Positions 1 through 8,292 of a stretch of DNA of 29,117 bases are shown one piece after another (within the stretch, counting starts at the first letter, position 1; each line of letters begins with the position of its first letter). Both the position numbers and the translations under genes were made by a program. Under the pieces are notes generated by a model. It ran no database searches. It was not told the origin of the DNA and saw only the letters and a list, made by a program, of their open reading frames with translations. Source of the stretch: Pyrodictium sp. (GTDB lineage: Archaea > Thermoproteota > Thermoprotei_A > Sulfolobales > Pyrodictiaceae); contig DQUB01000129.1 in NCBI GenBank assembly GCA_015662475.1, positions 1 through 29,117 of the forward strand, read 5' to 3'.

Positions 1-849
1 GAGGATGCATCTTGGGCCTGCATATGCGAATATTTCTGGGTGGACCTTGTTTAGCAGCTCCCACACTTTCCAGGCTAGCTGTCTGATCTCCCACTGTGCT
101 TTGCTGCACATTCTGAGCGGCAGGAAGACCTCTAGAAGTTCTCGCGCGTTCATGGTGAAGATTATCCGGGTTTTTATCGCGTCTGGGAGCACGTATCGTG
201 CATCTTCAAGAGGGGCTCCGTTTGCGAGTAAAACGTAATACCGGTGTAATGCTTGCAAGTAGGCATATGTTGCTTCAAGCACATGCTTTAAAGTCCATAG
301 TGGATTGTAGGTGAAGGCTTGGGAGAGAGCATCTACAATCTCTAGTAGCTGGCCGTCTAAGGCGCTGCTGTTAGTTGAAGTACTTCGTTTCTGTGCTAAT
401 ATGTTGAGGGCTCCCTCTACAACTTTTGCGTAGGCCAGATAGTCGTTCTTTTCCCGTGGTTTTGGAGGCACATCTACTCCAACCACTTTGGCAAGCGACA
501 GTATAGCTTTCCTCATAAAACCTTCGGTATACCTCATACTTTGCTGTGTGTAGCTTGCGATACGATGTCGTACAAGTTGGTGCGAGCAAACTCTACTGCA
601 TACGGCTTCAAAAGTATAGACTGCATGTTCTAGCACGCTCGTATGTCCACGATGGATAACCTCCAATATCCAGTTTCTGCATTCCTTTTCATCTATTTTC
701 ATAGCCTCTTCAAAAGATTTTTTAGAGGCTGACACACGTGCTATGGCCGCTAAAACGCAGACATTAGCTGGCTTATAGTCTAATAAGCTAACCTCCACTG
801 GCGACTGCACACATTCCCCATCAGATAATTTGCTAGTGCTTGTATGCAT
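1..849 (-). CDS. thyX: Flavin-dependent thymidylate synthase ThyX (C-terminus cut by window edge)
   Basis: Makes dTMP from dUMP using methylene-tetrahydrofolate and FAD/NADPH. Reading the minus strand from the ATG at 849-847 gives 283 residues with no stop before base 1. The ThyX signature RHRX7S is present as RHRIASYTQQS (residues about 94-104), preceded by a conserved GHTSVLEH segment. The C-terminal block with LPDAIKTR, FTMNARELL, and LRMCSKAQWEI matches the family region carrying the conserved substrate-binding arginine. The start is supported by GGTGA a few bases upstream and by the family's usual N-terminal length. Only the last residues are likely missing. The gene is divergent from the GH130-like gene, with about 130 bp between starts. 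Identification is firm. Confidence 0.95.
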   Translation of the reverse strand, partial: MHTSTSKLSDGECVQSPVEVSLLDYKPANVCVLAAIARVSASKKSFEEAMKIDEKECRNWILEVIHRGHTSVLEHAVYTFEAVCSRVCSHQLVRHRIASYTQQSMRYTEGFMRKAILSLAKVVGVDVPPKPREKNDYLAYAKVVEGALNILAQKRSTSTNSSALDGQLLEIVDALSQAFTYNPLWTLKHVLEATYAYLQALHRYYVLLANGAPLEDARYVLPDAIKTRIIFTMNARELLEVFLPLRMCSKAQWEIRQLAWKVWELLNKVHPEIFAYAGPRCIL

Positions 850-980
850 GACGTATCACCCACGATAACACCATCCCTTCATGGACAGTTGCTTGAAATG
901 TTGTGGTAACCTATACAGTCGAAATGGGCCTAAACTTATTAGTAGAGTGTGGTAGAGCAGAGCTAGGGATTTAAAGCCTC
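850..980. promoter_or_regulatory. Divergent intergenic region between thyX and GH130-like gene
   Basis: This 131-base gap must hold promoters for both flanking genes. On the plus strand an AT-rich AAACTTATTA at about 932-941 is a possible TATA element for the downstream gene, and TTTAAA lies at about 970-975, very near its ATG. On the minus strand a GGTGA ribosome binding site lies just before the thyX ATG. No strong inverted repeat is visible. The promoter assignments are inference from position and composition. Confidence 0.45.
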
Positions 981-2105
981 ATGTCAAGCTCCAAGCTCGT
1001 AGGAGAGGAAAAATTTGGTAAGGCATATGGGTTTAAAGATGTACTAAAGCTAAGAAGACCATCTACTCGCGATATAGTACGTCGTCTTGGTGTACTATCT
1101 CCTCATCGAATACATATAAGTGATTATCCTGCAGGTCATCCTGCAGCAGTGTTTAATGCTAGCGTTGATGTAGAGGGTGATGTTGCACACATCTACGCGA
1201 GAATAGTTGTCGGGTACTACATGTATGCTTCTGCAGTGGTTAGAATAGATGTACCAGTAGACGATATAATTTACGGATATGTCAACATTAACTATTACTC
1301 AGCTGAACCTGAAATAATACCATCTACAAAATATGATATATGGGGTGTAGAAGATCCACGTGTATACAGCATTAATGGAAGATTGGTTGCAACTTATACA
1401 GGAAGAACAGTCAATTACTTTAACCCTGCTATTCGGAGGGAACGAACACTTCCAATTACTGCGGTTAGAATCCAAAACGGTAGATGGAAAGAACGTTGGC
1501 AACGCGTACTAGTTCACACTCTGCCTAGTGAGTTAAGAGAGAAGTTGATAAGTGACAAGGATGCATTTCTCGTCATCATTGGTAATGACGTATACATATT
1601 TCATAGACCACATTTAGCAGATGAGTATCACTATTTAACCATTAGCAAGGTTGATGGTGAGAAGGTACTAAAGCTTATTGAAAACCCTGGAAAGGAACCT
1701 ATTGAAGTAGAAAGTCGTGATACAATCTGGGTTATGCCTCATACCAGTTTTGAAGAGAAGCTTGGCTGGGCTACACCTCCTATAAAGATGGATGCTAAAC
1801 GGATAGTTACACTAGTTCATGCTGTTGATGCTGTCAAAAAAGTCTATCGCGTATTTGCTGTACAATTGTGTTTCGAGAAGGAAGGTATTGTAATTGAAGC
1901 TATAACCCCCAACTACATTATGGAACCTCGTGAACCTTACGAAATCTATGGAGATAGACCGTATGTTGTGTTCCCCTGTGGTCTTGCAAAATTAAATCGT
2001 AATGAACTGTTGATAACATATGGTGCAGCAGACTACATGGTTGGCATAGGTACACTAGACCTTGAAGAGCTTCTAGCTGAACTTGATAAGGGTAGAATAT
2101 ACTAG
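981..2105 (+). CDS. GH130-family-like glycosidase/phosphorylase (five-bladed beta-propeller)
   Basis: A 374-residue protein with the layout of GH130 (DUF377) enzymes, which phosphorolyse or hydrolyse beta-mannosides. Visible hallmarks are GVEDPRVY (around residue 120), the FHRPH segment near the middle, a PYEIYGDRPYVVFPCGL stretch, and the C-terminal TYGAADYMVGIGTLDLEELL, typical of the last propeller blade. No signal peptide is seen, so it is probably cytoplasmic. It is the only evident carbohydrate-active gene in a block of information genes, and the substrate cannot be read from sequence. The ATG has no good Shine-Dalgarno box, so the transcript may have a short leader. Family assignment is good; mannoside activity is inference. 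Confidence 0.75.
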   Translation: MSSSKLVGEEKFGKAYGFKDVLKLRRPSTRDIVRRLGVLSPHRIHISDYPAGHPAAVFNASVDVEGDVAHIYARIVVGYYMYASAVVRIDVPVDDIIYGYVNINYYSAEPEIIPSTKYDIWGVEDPRVYSINGRLVATYTGRTVNYFNPAIRRERTLPITAVRIQNGRWKERWQRVLVHTLPSELREKLISDKDAFLVIIGNDVYIFHRPHLADEYHYLTISKVDGEKVLKLIENPGKEPIEVESRDTIWVMPHTSFEEKLGWATPPIKMDAKRIVTLVHAVDAVKKVYRVFAVQLCFEKEGIVIEAITPNYIMEPREPYEIYGDRPYVVFPCGLAKLNRNELLITYGAADYMVGIGTLDLEELLAELDKGRIY

Positions 2106-2130
2106 GTTATCGAAATCTTGGGAGTGAATC

Positions 2131-4251
2131 GTGATAGTAGAAGAAATTGACGAATTTTATAAGGCTATTGCAAGTAGTGGATATAGAGGGTTACTAGTAG
2201 TCTTAGGTGAGCCTCGCAAAGTGTATGGTCTTTTAAGCACATTGCAGGCTCGAAAACCACTTCTCGTTTTTTGGCCAGGTAGGTCGGTTGATATTGCACG
2301 TAGTATTCTCGAGAACTGGGACTTTGTATTTGCTGAGCATATAGTAGAGAGACTTGGCGAAGAACATGATGTAGTTGTGATAGATACATATGAAGGGTTA
2401 AGAGCCTCAATATTAGCTGCTGCGTCAGAAATGGTTGTTGGAGGTGGACTATTAGTCTTAACAGGGCCTACATGGGATAAATGGTGTCCAAGCATCTCAG
2501 TATGTGATGGATTTGCTTCATACCTTAAAAAGCGTTTATGTGAGGCAAAGAACCACCTTATCGTCGACTTAGACGAACAGAAGATAATTTCGAAGCACAT
2601 TATGTTACAAAGGCCTTCAAGGAAACCTAGGGTAAAATGTCTAAAACCTTTGCCAACATGGCTTTGTAAACTGATAGCAACAACAGAACAAGCTAGGGCT
2701 GTTCAAGCAGCACTAGAGGTGCTTGAAGAGCCTCGTTCTTCTTCACTTGTAATCTTGGGGGATAGAGGACGTGGTAAGAGTGCAGCATTAGGTCTAGCAT
2801 TAGCCTATTTGATAGTTAGAAAGAAAATCGGAGATGTAACAGTAGTTGCTCCATCCATCTATAGCGTTCAAAACCTCTTCACGCATTTGGTTCGTGGATT
2901 GAAAGTTGCTCGGATTCAGTATAAGGCTTGGGGGCCAGGAAGACTCTATGAAGGTGTTAAAGGTGGCTGGTTTAAAGTACATTATGAGCCTCCAAGCCAA
3001 CAGTATCTTTCAGCTCTTACAGTTGTAGATGAAGCAGCTGCTCTTGGGCCTGCAAGATTGCGTCGAATAGCTATGCGGGCACGTAAAATTCTTGCTGCTA
3101 CAACAATACATGGGTATGAAGGTAGTGGTCGATGGCTAGCACATAAGCTAAACGACATTCTACCTTCACCCCTCATAGTAGAGCTTAAAACACCAATACG
3201 GTATCCTGAAGGAGATCCGCTTGAAGAATGGCTATACAGTACACTCTTGCTTGATGTTGAGCCTCCCGAAGACATAGACATAGCAACTCCATCTACAACT
3301 TCATGTATAGAAGTTGAGCGGTTAGATGATTTGCAGCTACTTCGAAGAATATATTCAATACTTGTCCAAGCACATTACAGAAATAGTCCAGATGATCTGC
3401 AGCTACTCCTTGACGGCATTGGAAAATGGATAAAAATTTACATACTTGCATTTGGCGAAAAACCTGTTGCAGTAACCGAGGTTTCACTAGAGGATAAAGC
3501 AGAGAAACGGGTTCTAACAGACATACTCGATAGGCTATCGCCAAACTTGAAAGGAGAAAAATTAGCTAGGATAGTGAGAATAGCTGTCTTAGAACAGCTT
3601 CAGAGAAGAGGTTTAGGGTCAAGACTGTTAAAATGTGTTGAGGAAAATTTGATGGTTAATGGCTATAAGCTAATTGGAGCCACCTTCTCAAACCTAGATG
3701 TTGTAGGATTTTGGCTTAAAAACGGCTATGGGGTAATCCATGTGTCAGCAAGATATAATAGGTTTACTGGAGAGAAAAACATAGCAGTGCTAAAACCATT
3801 AACGCAAGATGTTAGGCAAAATATTGATAAAATCTACATGGATATGATTGCAAGGCTAATTTATGGTGGTGCTAGCGTATACCGTGATCTACCGGCAGAG
3901 AGGATTGCCGAAATACTAGCAAAACAACCTTGTGTGCAGGAGGATGTTGAAGCTCCTTGGCAACTCACAACGTATCAACGTTTAAGATTAGAAAGATTTC
4001 TCGAAGGTAAAGATTATCCAGAATATGCGATAGATGCGATATTGATACTTATTGCACTAGCAGCAATTAAATGCAAACTAAAAATGCTCAATATGAACCA
4101 ATTAACAGCTTTAGCTTCATTTGTCATACAAGGTAAACCGGCTTGGGAGGTTGCAAGGCTAATTGGTGTTAGTGAGGAGCAGCTAGCTGAAATATTGAGG
4201 GAAACAGTGGAAAAACTTGCAAGCGAATTAATAAGAGACCTTGAAAGATAA
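2131..4251 (+). CDS. tmcA: tRNA(Met) cytidine acetyltransferase TmcA
   Basis: Acetylates the wobble cytidine C34 of elongator tRNA-Met (ac4C), using ATP and acetyl-CoA. The 706-residue protein has the expected order: N-terminal DUF1726-type region, RNA-helicase-like ATPase with Walker A GDRGRGKS (210-217) and Walker B-like DEAA (300-303), a GNAT domain with the acetyl-CoA loop QRRGLGS (491-497) followed by SNLDVVGFWLKNGY, and a helical C-terminal tail for tRNA binding. The start is GTG, preceded by a GGGAGTGA-like box. It lies 25 bases after the GH130-like gene and just before srp54, probably in one transcript. Length and motifs are normal for archaeal TmcA; the related Nat10/Kre33 proteins are the alternative family members. 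Confidence 0.93.
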   Translation: MIVEEIDEFYKAIASSGYRGLLVVLGEPRKVYGLLSTLQARKPLLVFWPGRSVDIARSILENWDFVFAEHIVERLGEEHDVVVIDTYEGLRASILAAASEMVVGGGLLVLTGPTWDKWCPSISVCDGFASYLKKRLCEAKNHLIVDLDEQKIISKHIMLQRPSRKPRVKCLKPLPTWLCKLIATTEQARAVQAALEVLEEPRSSSLVILGDRGRGKSAALGLALAYLIVRKKIGDVTVVAPSIYSVQNLFTHLVRGLKVARIQYKAWGPGRLYEGVKGGWFKVHYEPPSQQYLSALTVVDEAAALGPARLRRIAMRARKILAATTIHGYEGSGRWLAHKLNDILPSPLIVELKTPIRYPEGDPLEEWLYSTLLLDVEPPEDIDIATPSTTSCIEVERLDDLQLLRRIYSILVQAHYRNSPDDLQLLLDGIGKWIKIYILAFGEKPVAVTEVSLEDKAEKRVLTDILDRLSPNLKGEKLARIVRIAVLEQLQRRGLGSRLLKCVEENLMVNGYKLIGATFSNLDVVGFWLKNGYGVIHVSARYNRFTGEKNIAVLKPLTQDVRQNIDKIYMDMIARLIYGGASVYRDLPAERIAEILAKQPCVQEDVEAPWQLTTYQRLRLERFLEGKDYPEYAIDAILILIALAAIKCKLKMLNMNQLTALASFVIQGKPAWEVARLIGVSEEQLAEILRETVEKLASELIRDLER

Positions 4252-4273
4252 ACTTTAGGACTTGGAGAGGTAC

Positions 4274-5659
4274 ATGCCGGGATTAGACGATATTAGGAAA
4301 GCTATTAAAAGGCTTATTGGTGCTACAGGTCCTTATGAGCAAATAGTTAAAGAGTATATAAGGGATCTTCAAAGGGCATTGATAAGCGCTGATGTAAATG
4401 TTAGAATTGTGTTCCAGTTAACAAAACGAATACGAGAAAAGGCGCTTAAGGAGGAACCTCCACCTGGCATTTCGAAGAAAGATTGGCTAATAAAAATAAC
4501 GTACGATGAGCTTGTCTCCCTCTTTGGTGGCGATAAAACACCCAACGTAAAACCGTCAAAGAAGCCTTACGTTATAATGCTTGTGGGTGTGCAGGGAAGC
4601 GGGAAAACGACAACTGCCGGAAAACTAGCATATTACTATGCATCACAAGGTTATCGTGTTGGACTTGTAGCAGCCGACACTTATAGACCAGGCGCGTATG
4701 ATCAACTTAAACAGTTAGCTGAGAAGACAAAAGCGTTGTTCTATGGGGATCCAAAATCTAAAGACCCAATAGAAATTGCTAAAAAGGGTGTAAAAGAACT
4801 TATTGAGAAGGGTGCAGACATAGTTATCGTGGATACTGCGGGAAGGCATGGATATGGAGAAGAAGAGGCGTTGCTTAAAGAAATGAAGAAGATAGCTGAA
4901 GCTATTAACCCTGATGAAGTAATGCTGGTAATAGATGCATCCATGGGGCAAAAAGCATACGATCTAGCTAAAAGATTCCATGAGGCAACGCCTATAGGTA
5001 GCATAATAGTCACGAAGATGGATGGTACAGCAAAAGGTGGAGGTGCACTGTCGGCTGTAGTAGCTACAGGTGCTACAATCAAGTTTGTTGGTGTAGGCGA
5101 AGATATAACAGAACTTGAAGTGTTTAATCCAAAGAGGTTTGTTGCTAGAATACTTGGACTAGGAGATATTGAATCACTGCTTGAACGTGTTGAGAGACTA
5201 GCATCGCTAGACGTGGAAGGTCTGCAAAAAGCAGCACAAGAACTTCTGGAAGGTAGGGTAAGTTTCCGCATAATATATAGGCAGCTTATGACCTTACGGA
5301 AGCTAGGTCCATTCAAAAAGATTCTTCAAATGATACCTGGATTTAGCATATTCGTTGACTCCATAGATTCGGTTGCAAAAACTGGCGAAGAGAAGATAGA
5401 GAAATGGCTTGCAGCAATCAATTCAATGACTTACGAAGAATTGGATAACCCAAATATAATAGACAAGTCAAGAATGAAGAGAATAGCCATTGGTGCTGGC
5501 GTTGATATACAAGATGTAAAAGAGCTAATCAACTATTATAAGTCGTTAGATAGGATGATAAAACAGCTGAAGAAGAGGAAAGATATACTTGAAAAACTTA
5601 TCTCAAAATATGGAAAAATACTGCCAAGAATACAAATTCCTGATTTTAGCTCAAAATAA
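4274..5659 (+). CDS. srp54: Signal recognition particle GTPase SRP54
   Basis: Binds signal peptides and 7S RNA and delivers ribosomes to the membrane receptor. Domains in order: N-terminal helical bundle; G domain with P-loop GVQGSGKT (105-112), DTYRPGAYDQL, DTAGRHGYGEEEAL and TKMDGTAKGGGALS; and a C-terminal M domain with MIPGF, GEEKIEKWLAAINSMTYEEL and a basic helix. I chose the ATG at 4274 because GGAGAGG precedes it and homologous SRP54 proteins begin at this point; an in-frame TTG at 4262 would add four residues. The M domain ends soon after the RNA-binding helices, without a long Met-rich tail. It overlaps the next gene by about 50 bases. Confidence 0.97.
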   Translation: MPGLDDIRKAIKRLIGATGPYEQIVKEYIRDLQRALISADVNVRIVFQLTKRIREKALKEEPPPGISKKDWLIKITYDELVSLFGGDKTPNVKPSKKPYVIMLVGVQGSGKTTTAGKLAYYYASQGYRVGLVAADTYRPGAYDQLKQLAEKTKALFYGDPKSKDPIEIAKKGVKELIEKGADIVIVDTAGRHGYGEEEALLKEMKKIAEAINPDEVMLVIDASMGQKAYDLAKRFHEATPIGSIIVTKMDGTAKGGGALSAVVATGATIKFVGVGEDITELEVFNPKRFVARILGLGDIESLLERVERLASLDVEGLQKAAQELLEGRVSFRIIYRQLMTLRKLGPFKKILQMIPGFSIFVDSIDSVAKTGEEKIEKWLAAINSMTYEELDNPNIIDKSRMKRIAIGAGVDIQDVKELINYYKSLDRMIKQLKKRKDILEKLISKYGKILPRIQIPDFSSK

Positions 5660-6098
5660 CTCTCTAACAGACCTCGCAAAAGATAAGAGATTACAATTAC
5701 ACTTGTGCAGAACAATAGCATACATCTTACTGCGGTCAAACAGCATTAAGACTAATGTTCGAATAGTTGTAAGTTTCGCTAACTATGCTATAACTATTGA
5801 TGGTCGAAAAGTGAAAGGGTTGAGAGTAGATGATGACAGTTGCATAGGTTTCGTCAGAGCTTTGCTTCGTAAAGGGCGAATGCCAGGAGCAGAAATTATA
5901 TTGTCTAGCAAACCTTTGTTTGAGGAAAGTAAAGTTTGCAGATGGACTGAGATTATATATGGCAAAGAAGAGACATGTTGTAACATAATTTTTGATGATT
6001 TCCCATTGCTGAAAATTAACGATAAAAACATTTACACATGGTATATTGGTGCGGCAATGGCGATCTTATTGGAAGGGGGTTATTGGCATGGTAGATGA
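5610..6098 (+). CDS. TrmY-like SPOUT protein (candidate tRNA pseudouridine-54 N1-methyltransferase), divergent
   Basis: A 162-residue protein that I tentatively place in the TrmY (DUF358) SPOUT family, which methylates pseudouridine 54 of tRNA to m1-pseudouridine. The pattern is an N-terminal strand (KFLILAQ), a helix with LCRTIAYILL, then SIKTNVRIVVSF, IDGRKVKGLRVDDDS and a helix IGFVRALLRKG, resembling the TrmY layout in which LxPDERS precedes a helix. The family's DE is here DD, and the usual C-terminal ISLGPK-type loop is not recognisable. It lies directly before pus10, whose product would make the substrate. Start uncertain: ATG at 5610 or TTG at 5589, both inside srp54. It overlaps pus10 by 11 bases. 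Confidence 0.5.
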   Translation: MEKYCQEYKFLILAQNNSLTDLAKDKRLQLHLCRTIAYILLRSNSIKTNVRIVVSFANYAITIDGRKVKGLRVDDDSCIGFVRALLRKGRMPGAEIILSSKPLFEESKVCRWTEIIYGKEETCCNIIFDDFPLLKINDKNIYTWYIGAAMAILLEGGYWHGR

Positions 6099-7431
6099 TG
6101 TTATACTTGGAAACGTTGAATGGATCCTTAGGAAAGCTATGAGGCTACTACATGAGAATGCTCTCTGCGACAACTGTCTTGGTAGAATGTTTGCACTACT
6201 GGGGCGAGGATGGAGCAATCGTGAACGTGGTGATACGATTAAAAGACTTATAGTAATGTCTATTCATAGAATGATTAGAGAAGGTCAGGAAGAGGGAGAG
6301 AAACTCCTCAAAGAATTTGCGCCGAATATAGGAGAACAAGTAAAAGACTTGTATAAGACTGTATTTGGGCAAGAAGTAAGTTTCAGACCCTGTGTGATTT
6401 GCGGATCAAAATTAGATAAAGTGATAGCTGAATTAGGTAAGCAAGCTGTGGAGAAACTGAGAGGGTATAGGGTGAAAACTTTTCTTGTTGCAGCACATGT
6501 TGATGATAATGTAAAGCGGCTAGAAGAACATCTTAGAATTGAGTATGGGCTTCAATATGCTGAAAGTATTGGCTCTGAACTAAAGAGGGAAGTCAGCAAG
6601 ATAATACAGTCGCAGCTCGGTTTAAAACCCGACTTTAACTACCCTGATGTGGTTGTTGAGGTGTGGTTTCCGCTATTGCAAGTTTCACTACGTTTCCAAC
6701 CATTACTTCTTGAAGGTAGGTATTGGAAGATAGGTAGACGTGTATCGCAATCCACGTGGATTACAAGACGTGGGGTAAAGAGATGCCCGTTCTCGGTTGA
6801 AGAAGCATTACTACCATTATTAGAATTATATGATGGAACGCAATTGGTGTTGCATGCTGCTGGTAGAGAAGATGTTGATGTTAGAATGCTTGGTACTGGA
6901 CGTCCTATGGTGGTAGAAATTAAAGAGGCTAAAAGAAGAGACATAAGTGTTAAAGAGGCTATGGAGTATGTAAATCATTGGAGTAGAGGGCTTGTTAGTG
7001 TAGAACTTGTTGGACGATCTAACAGAGAACATGTGAGAAAGATAAAAGGTGAAAAGGCTAAGCATGTGAAAACGTATAGAGCTTTAGTGGTAGCTAGTAG
7101 AAATATCGACGGTGATAAACTTCGAAAACTTGAAGAATACTTCGACAACATTGTAGTTAGGCAGAGAACTCCTAGGCGAGTAAGACATAGAAGACCTGAT
7201 GTCGTAAGAGAACGTAGAGTCTATAACGTTAAAATTAAGCCGATTAGCAGTAGAGTTTTTGAAGCTCTTATAAGATGTGAAGGAGGATTGTATGTAAAGG
7301 AGCTTATAGACGGTGATGGGGGAGACACCACTCCAAGTTTTGCAGAAGTTGTGGGAGAAGAGTTATATTGTGCAGAATTAGACGTGGTAGCAGTTGAAGA
7401 GGTGGCACCAAGTAAGGGGGAGGTTCAATGA
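6088..7431 (+). CDS. pus10: tRNA pseudouridine synthase Pus10
   Basis: Isomerises uridine 54 and/or 55 in the T-loop of archaeal tRNA. The 447-residue protein has an N-terminal zinc-binding and THUMP-containing region, with LCDNCLGRMF and CVICGSKL supplying two CxxC pairs, and a C-terminal pseudouridine synthase domain whose catalytic motif is GREDVDVRMLG; Asp262 is the expected nucleophile. A KEAKRR stretch and a basic RRVRHRRP region follow. I chose the ATG at 6088 because GGAAGGGGGT precedes it; an in-frame upstream start would run back into the previous gene. It ends in an ATGA overlap with rpl21e, so the two are translationally coupled. Confidence 0.95.
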   Translation: MVDDVILGNVEWILRKAMRLLHENALCDNCLGRMFALLGRGWSNRERGDTIKRLIVMSIHRMIREGQEEGEKLLKEFAPNIGEQVKDLYKTVFGQEVSFRPCVICGSKLDKVIAELGKQAVEKLRGYRVKTFLVAAHVDDNVKRLEEHLRIEYGLQYAESIGSELKREVSKIIQSQLGLKPDFNYPDVVVEVWFPLLQVSLRFQPLLLEGRYWKIGRRVSQSTWITRRGVKRCPFSVEEALLPLLELYDGTQLVLHAAGREDVDVRMLGTGRPMVVEIKEAKRRDISVKEAMEYVNHWSRGLVSVELVGRSNREHVRKIKGEKAKHVKTYRALVVASRNIDGDKLRKLEEYFDNIVVRQRTPRRVRHRRPDVVRERRVYNVKIKPISSRVFEALIRCEGGLYVKELIDGDGGDTTPSFAEVVGEELYCAELDVVAVEEVAPSKGEVQ

Positions 7432-7751
7432 AGGCTTCGAGAGGCTTCAGACATAGAACGAGAAAACTTTTACGCAAACATATCAGGGAGAGAGGAGCAG
7501 TCCCACCTCTAAGTTTGCTAATGTATGAGTACAAGCCGGGAGACAAGGTGTACATAATTATAAATCCTTCAGTCATGAAAGGAATGCCCCATCGTAGATA
7601 TCACGGTAAAGTTGGTACTGTCGTTGGTAAAAGAGGTAAAGCCTACATAGTACAAGTTAGAGTTGGAGGTAAGATAAAGACTCTCTTCATACGCCCTGAA
7701 CATCTAAGACCAGTACCACCAGAAGCTCTAAGTGGTAGTAAACAGAGTTGA
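7428..7751 (+). CDS. rpl21e: Ribosomal protein L21e (eL21)
   Basis: Large-subunit ribosomal protein of the archaeal/eukaryotic eL21 family, 107 residues against the usual 95-100. Seen in the sequence are the basic N-terminus (KASRGFRHRTRKLLRKH), YKPGDKVYIIINPSVMKGMPHRRYHGK and GTVVGKRGKAYIVQVRVGGK, the SH3-like core of the family, followed by RPEHLRPV. The ATG overlaps the pus10 stop codon (ATGA). It sits between pus10 and rpoF, an arrangement found widely in archaea. Confidence 0.96.
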   Translation: MKASRGFRHRTRKLLRKHIRERGAVPPLSLLMYEYKPGDKVYIIINPSVMKGMPHRRYHGKVGTVVGKRGKAYIVQVRVGGKIKTLFIRPEHLRPVPPEALSGSKQS

Positions 7752-7783
7752 ATGTAAGTTGATTTGACTGGAGGTAGAGGTTA

Positions 7784-8137
7784 TTGAGGATTTTAAAAGC
7801 TGAATATATACCAGTTCCTCTGGCCAAAAAACTGCTCGAAGAAAATGTAAGAGTAGGAGAAGAGTCTCCTCTTGTCCAGCGTACTATGACGTACCTCTCA
7901 ACATTCACTAAATGCGATCCTGATGTCGCGAAACAAGTGTATGAAAAGCTTCGAAACGAGTTTGGTCTAAAGGATATAACTGCATCAATGATAGTTTCTC
8001 TTGTTCCACGTACTATAGATGAGATACGTGTGATGTTGGATTTTGAAGAAAGGCTGCTCGAAACAGAAGAACTTGAGAAGATAATTGAACTGTTGAAAAA
8101 TACTTGTATAAAGAGTAGCGAAAAAACCCAATCTTGA
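7784..8137 (+). CDS. rpoF: DNA-directed RNA polymerase subunit F (Rpo4/Rpb4)
   Basis: Stalk subunit that pairs with Rpo7 (RpoE) on archaeal RNA polymerase and helps open promoters and bind nascent RNA. The 117-residue sequence has the family's helical HRDC-like fold, with EYIPVPLAKKLLEE at the start, QRTMTYLSTFTKC, LRNEFGLKDITASMIVSLVPRTIDEIRVML and a C-terminal acidic helix. It starts with TTG behind a strong GGAGGT box at about 7769-7774. Its position after rpl21e and ahead of DUF655/ksgA is conserved in archaea, which supports the call. Confidence 0.92.
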   Translation: MRILKAEYIPVPLAKKLLEENVRVGEESPLVQRTMTYLSTFTKCDPDVAKQVYEKLRNEFGLKDITASMIVSLVPRTIDEIRVMLDFEERLLETEELEKIIELLKNTCIKSSEKTQS

Positions 8138-8278
8138 ACTCAAGTATCGTGATAACTACATATCGGTTGAATTGTATTGACTCACTATTTTCTAAACCCT
8201 AATCTTGAATGTGGTGTAATAATGCAATAGTGTTTTAGTAGTGTGAGCCTATGGAAGATTTAGGGAAGGTGTCCTCTG
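8138..8278. promoter_or_regulatory. Intergenic region upstream of the DUF655 gene
   Basis: This 141-base gap separates rpoF from the DUF655 gene. It contains a 7-bp inverted repeat, CACTATT at 8183-8189 and AATAGTG at 8226-8232, and an AT-rich TGTAATAATG around 8214-8223 that could be a TATA element, placing a transcript start near 8248. A 13-codon reading frame begins at 8251 (listed separately). A new transcription unit probably starts here; this is inference. Confidence 0.4.
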
Positions 8279-8292
8279 TTGCAGAGGCATAA
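8251..8292 (+). other. Possible 13-codon leader reading frame overlapping the DUF655 start
   Basis: An ATG at 8251, preceded by GTGAGCCT, opens a short frame encoding MEDLGKVSSVAEA and ending at the TAA 8290-8292. It overlaps the TTG start of the DUF655 gene (8279) in another frame. It may couple translation of the weak TTG start to an ATG-initiated leader, or be chance. No homology can be judged at this length. Confidence 0.25.

Noticed and set aside
5..238. 77-codon plus-strand frame at the window start
   Set aside because: It is antisense to the conserved C-terminal region of thyX, which is strongly supported on the minus strand.
4741..5316. 191-codon open frame on the minus strand inside srp54
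   Set aside because: It lies wholly antisense to the conserved G domain of SRP54, is rich in Ser and Ile as expected for a shadow frame, and has no recognisable motif.
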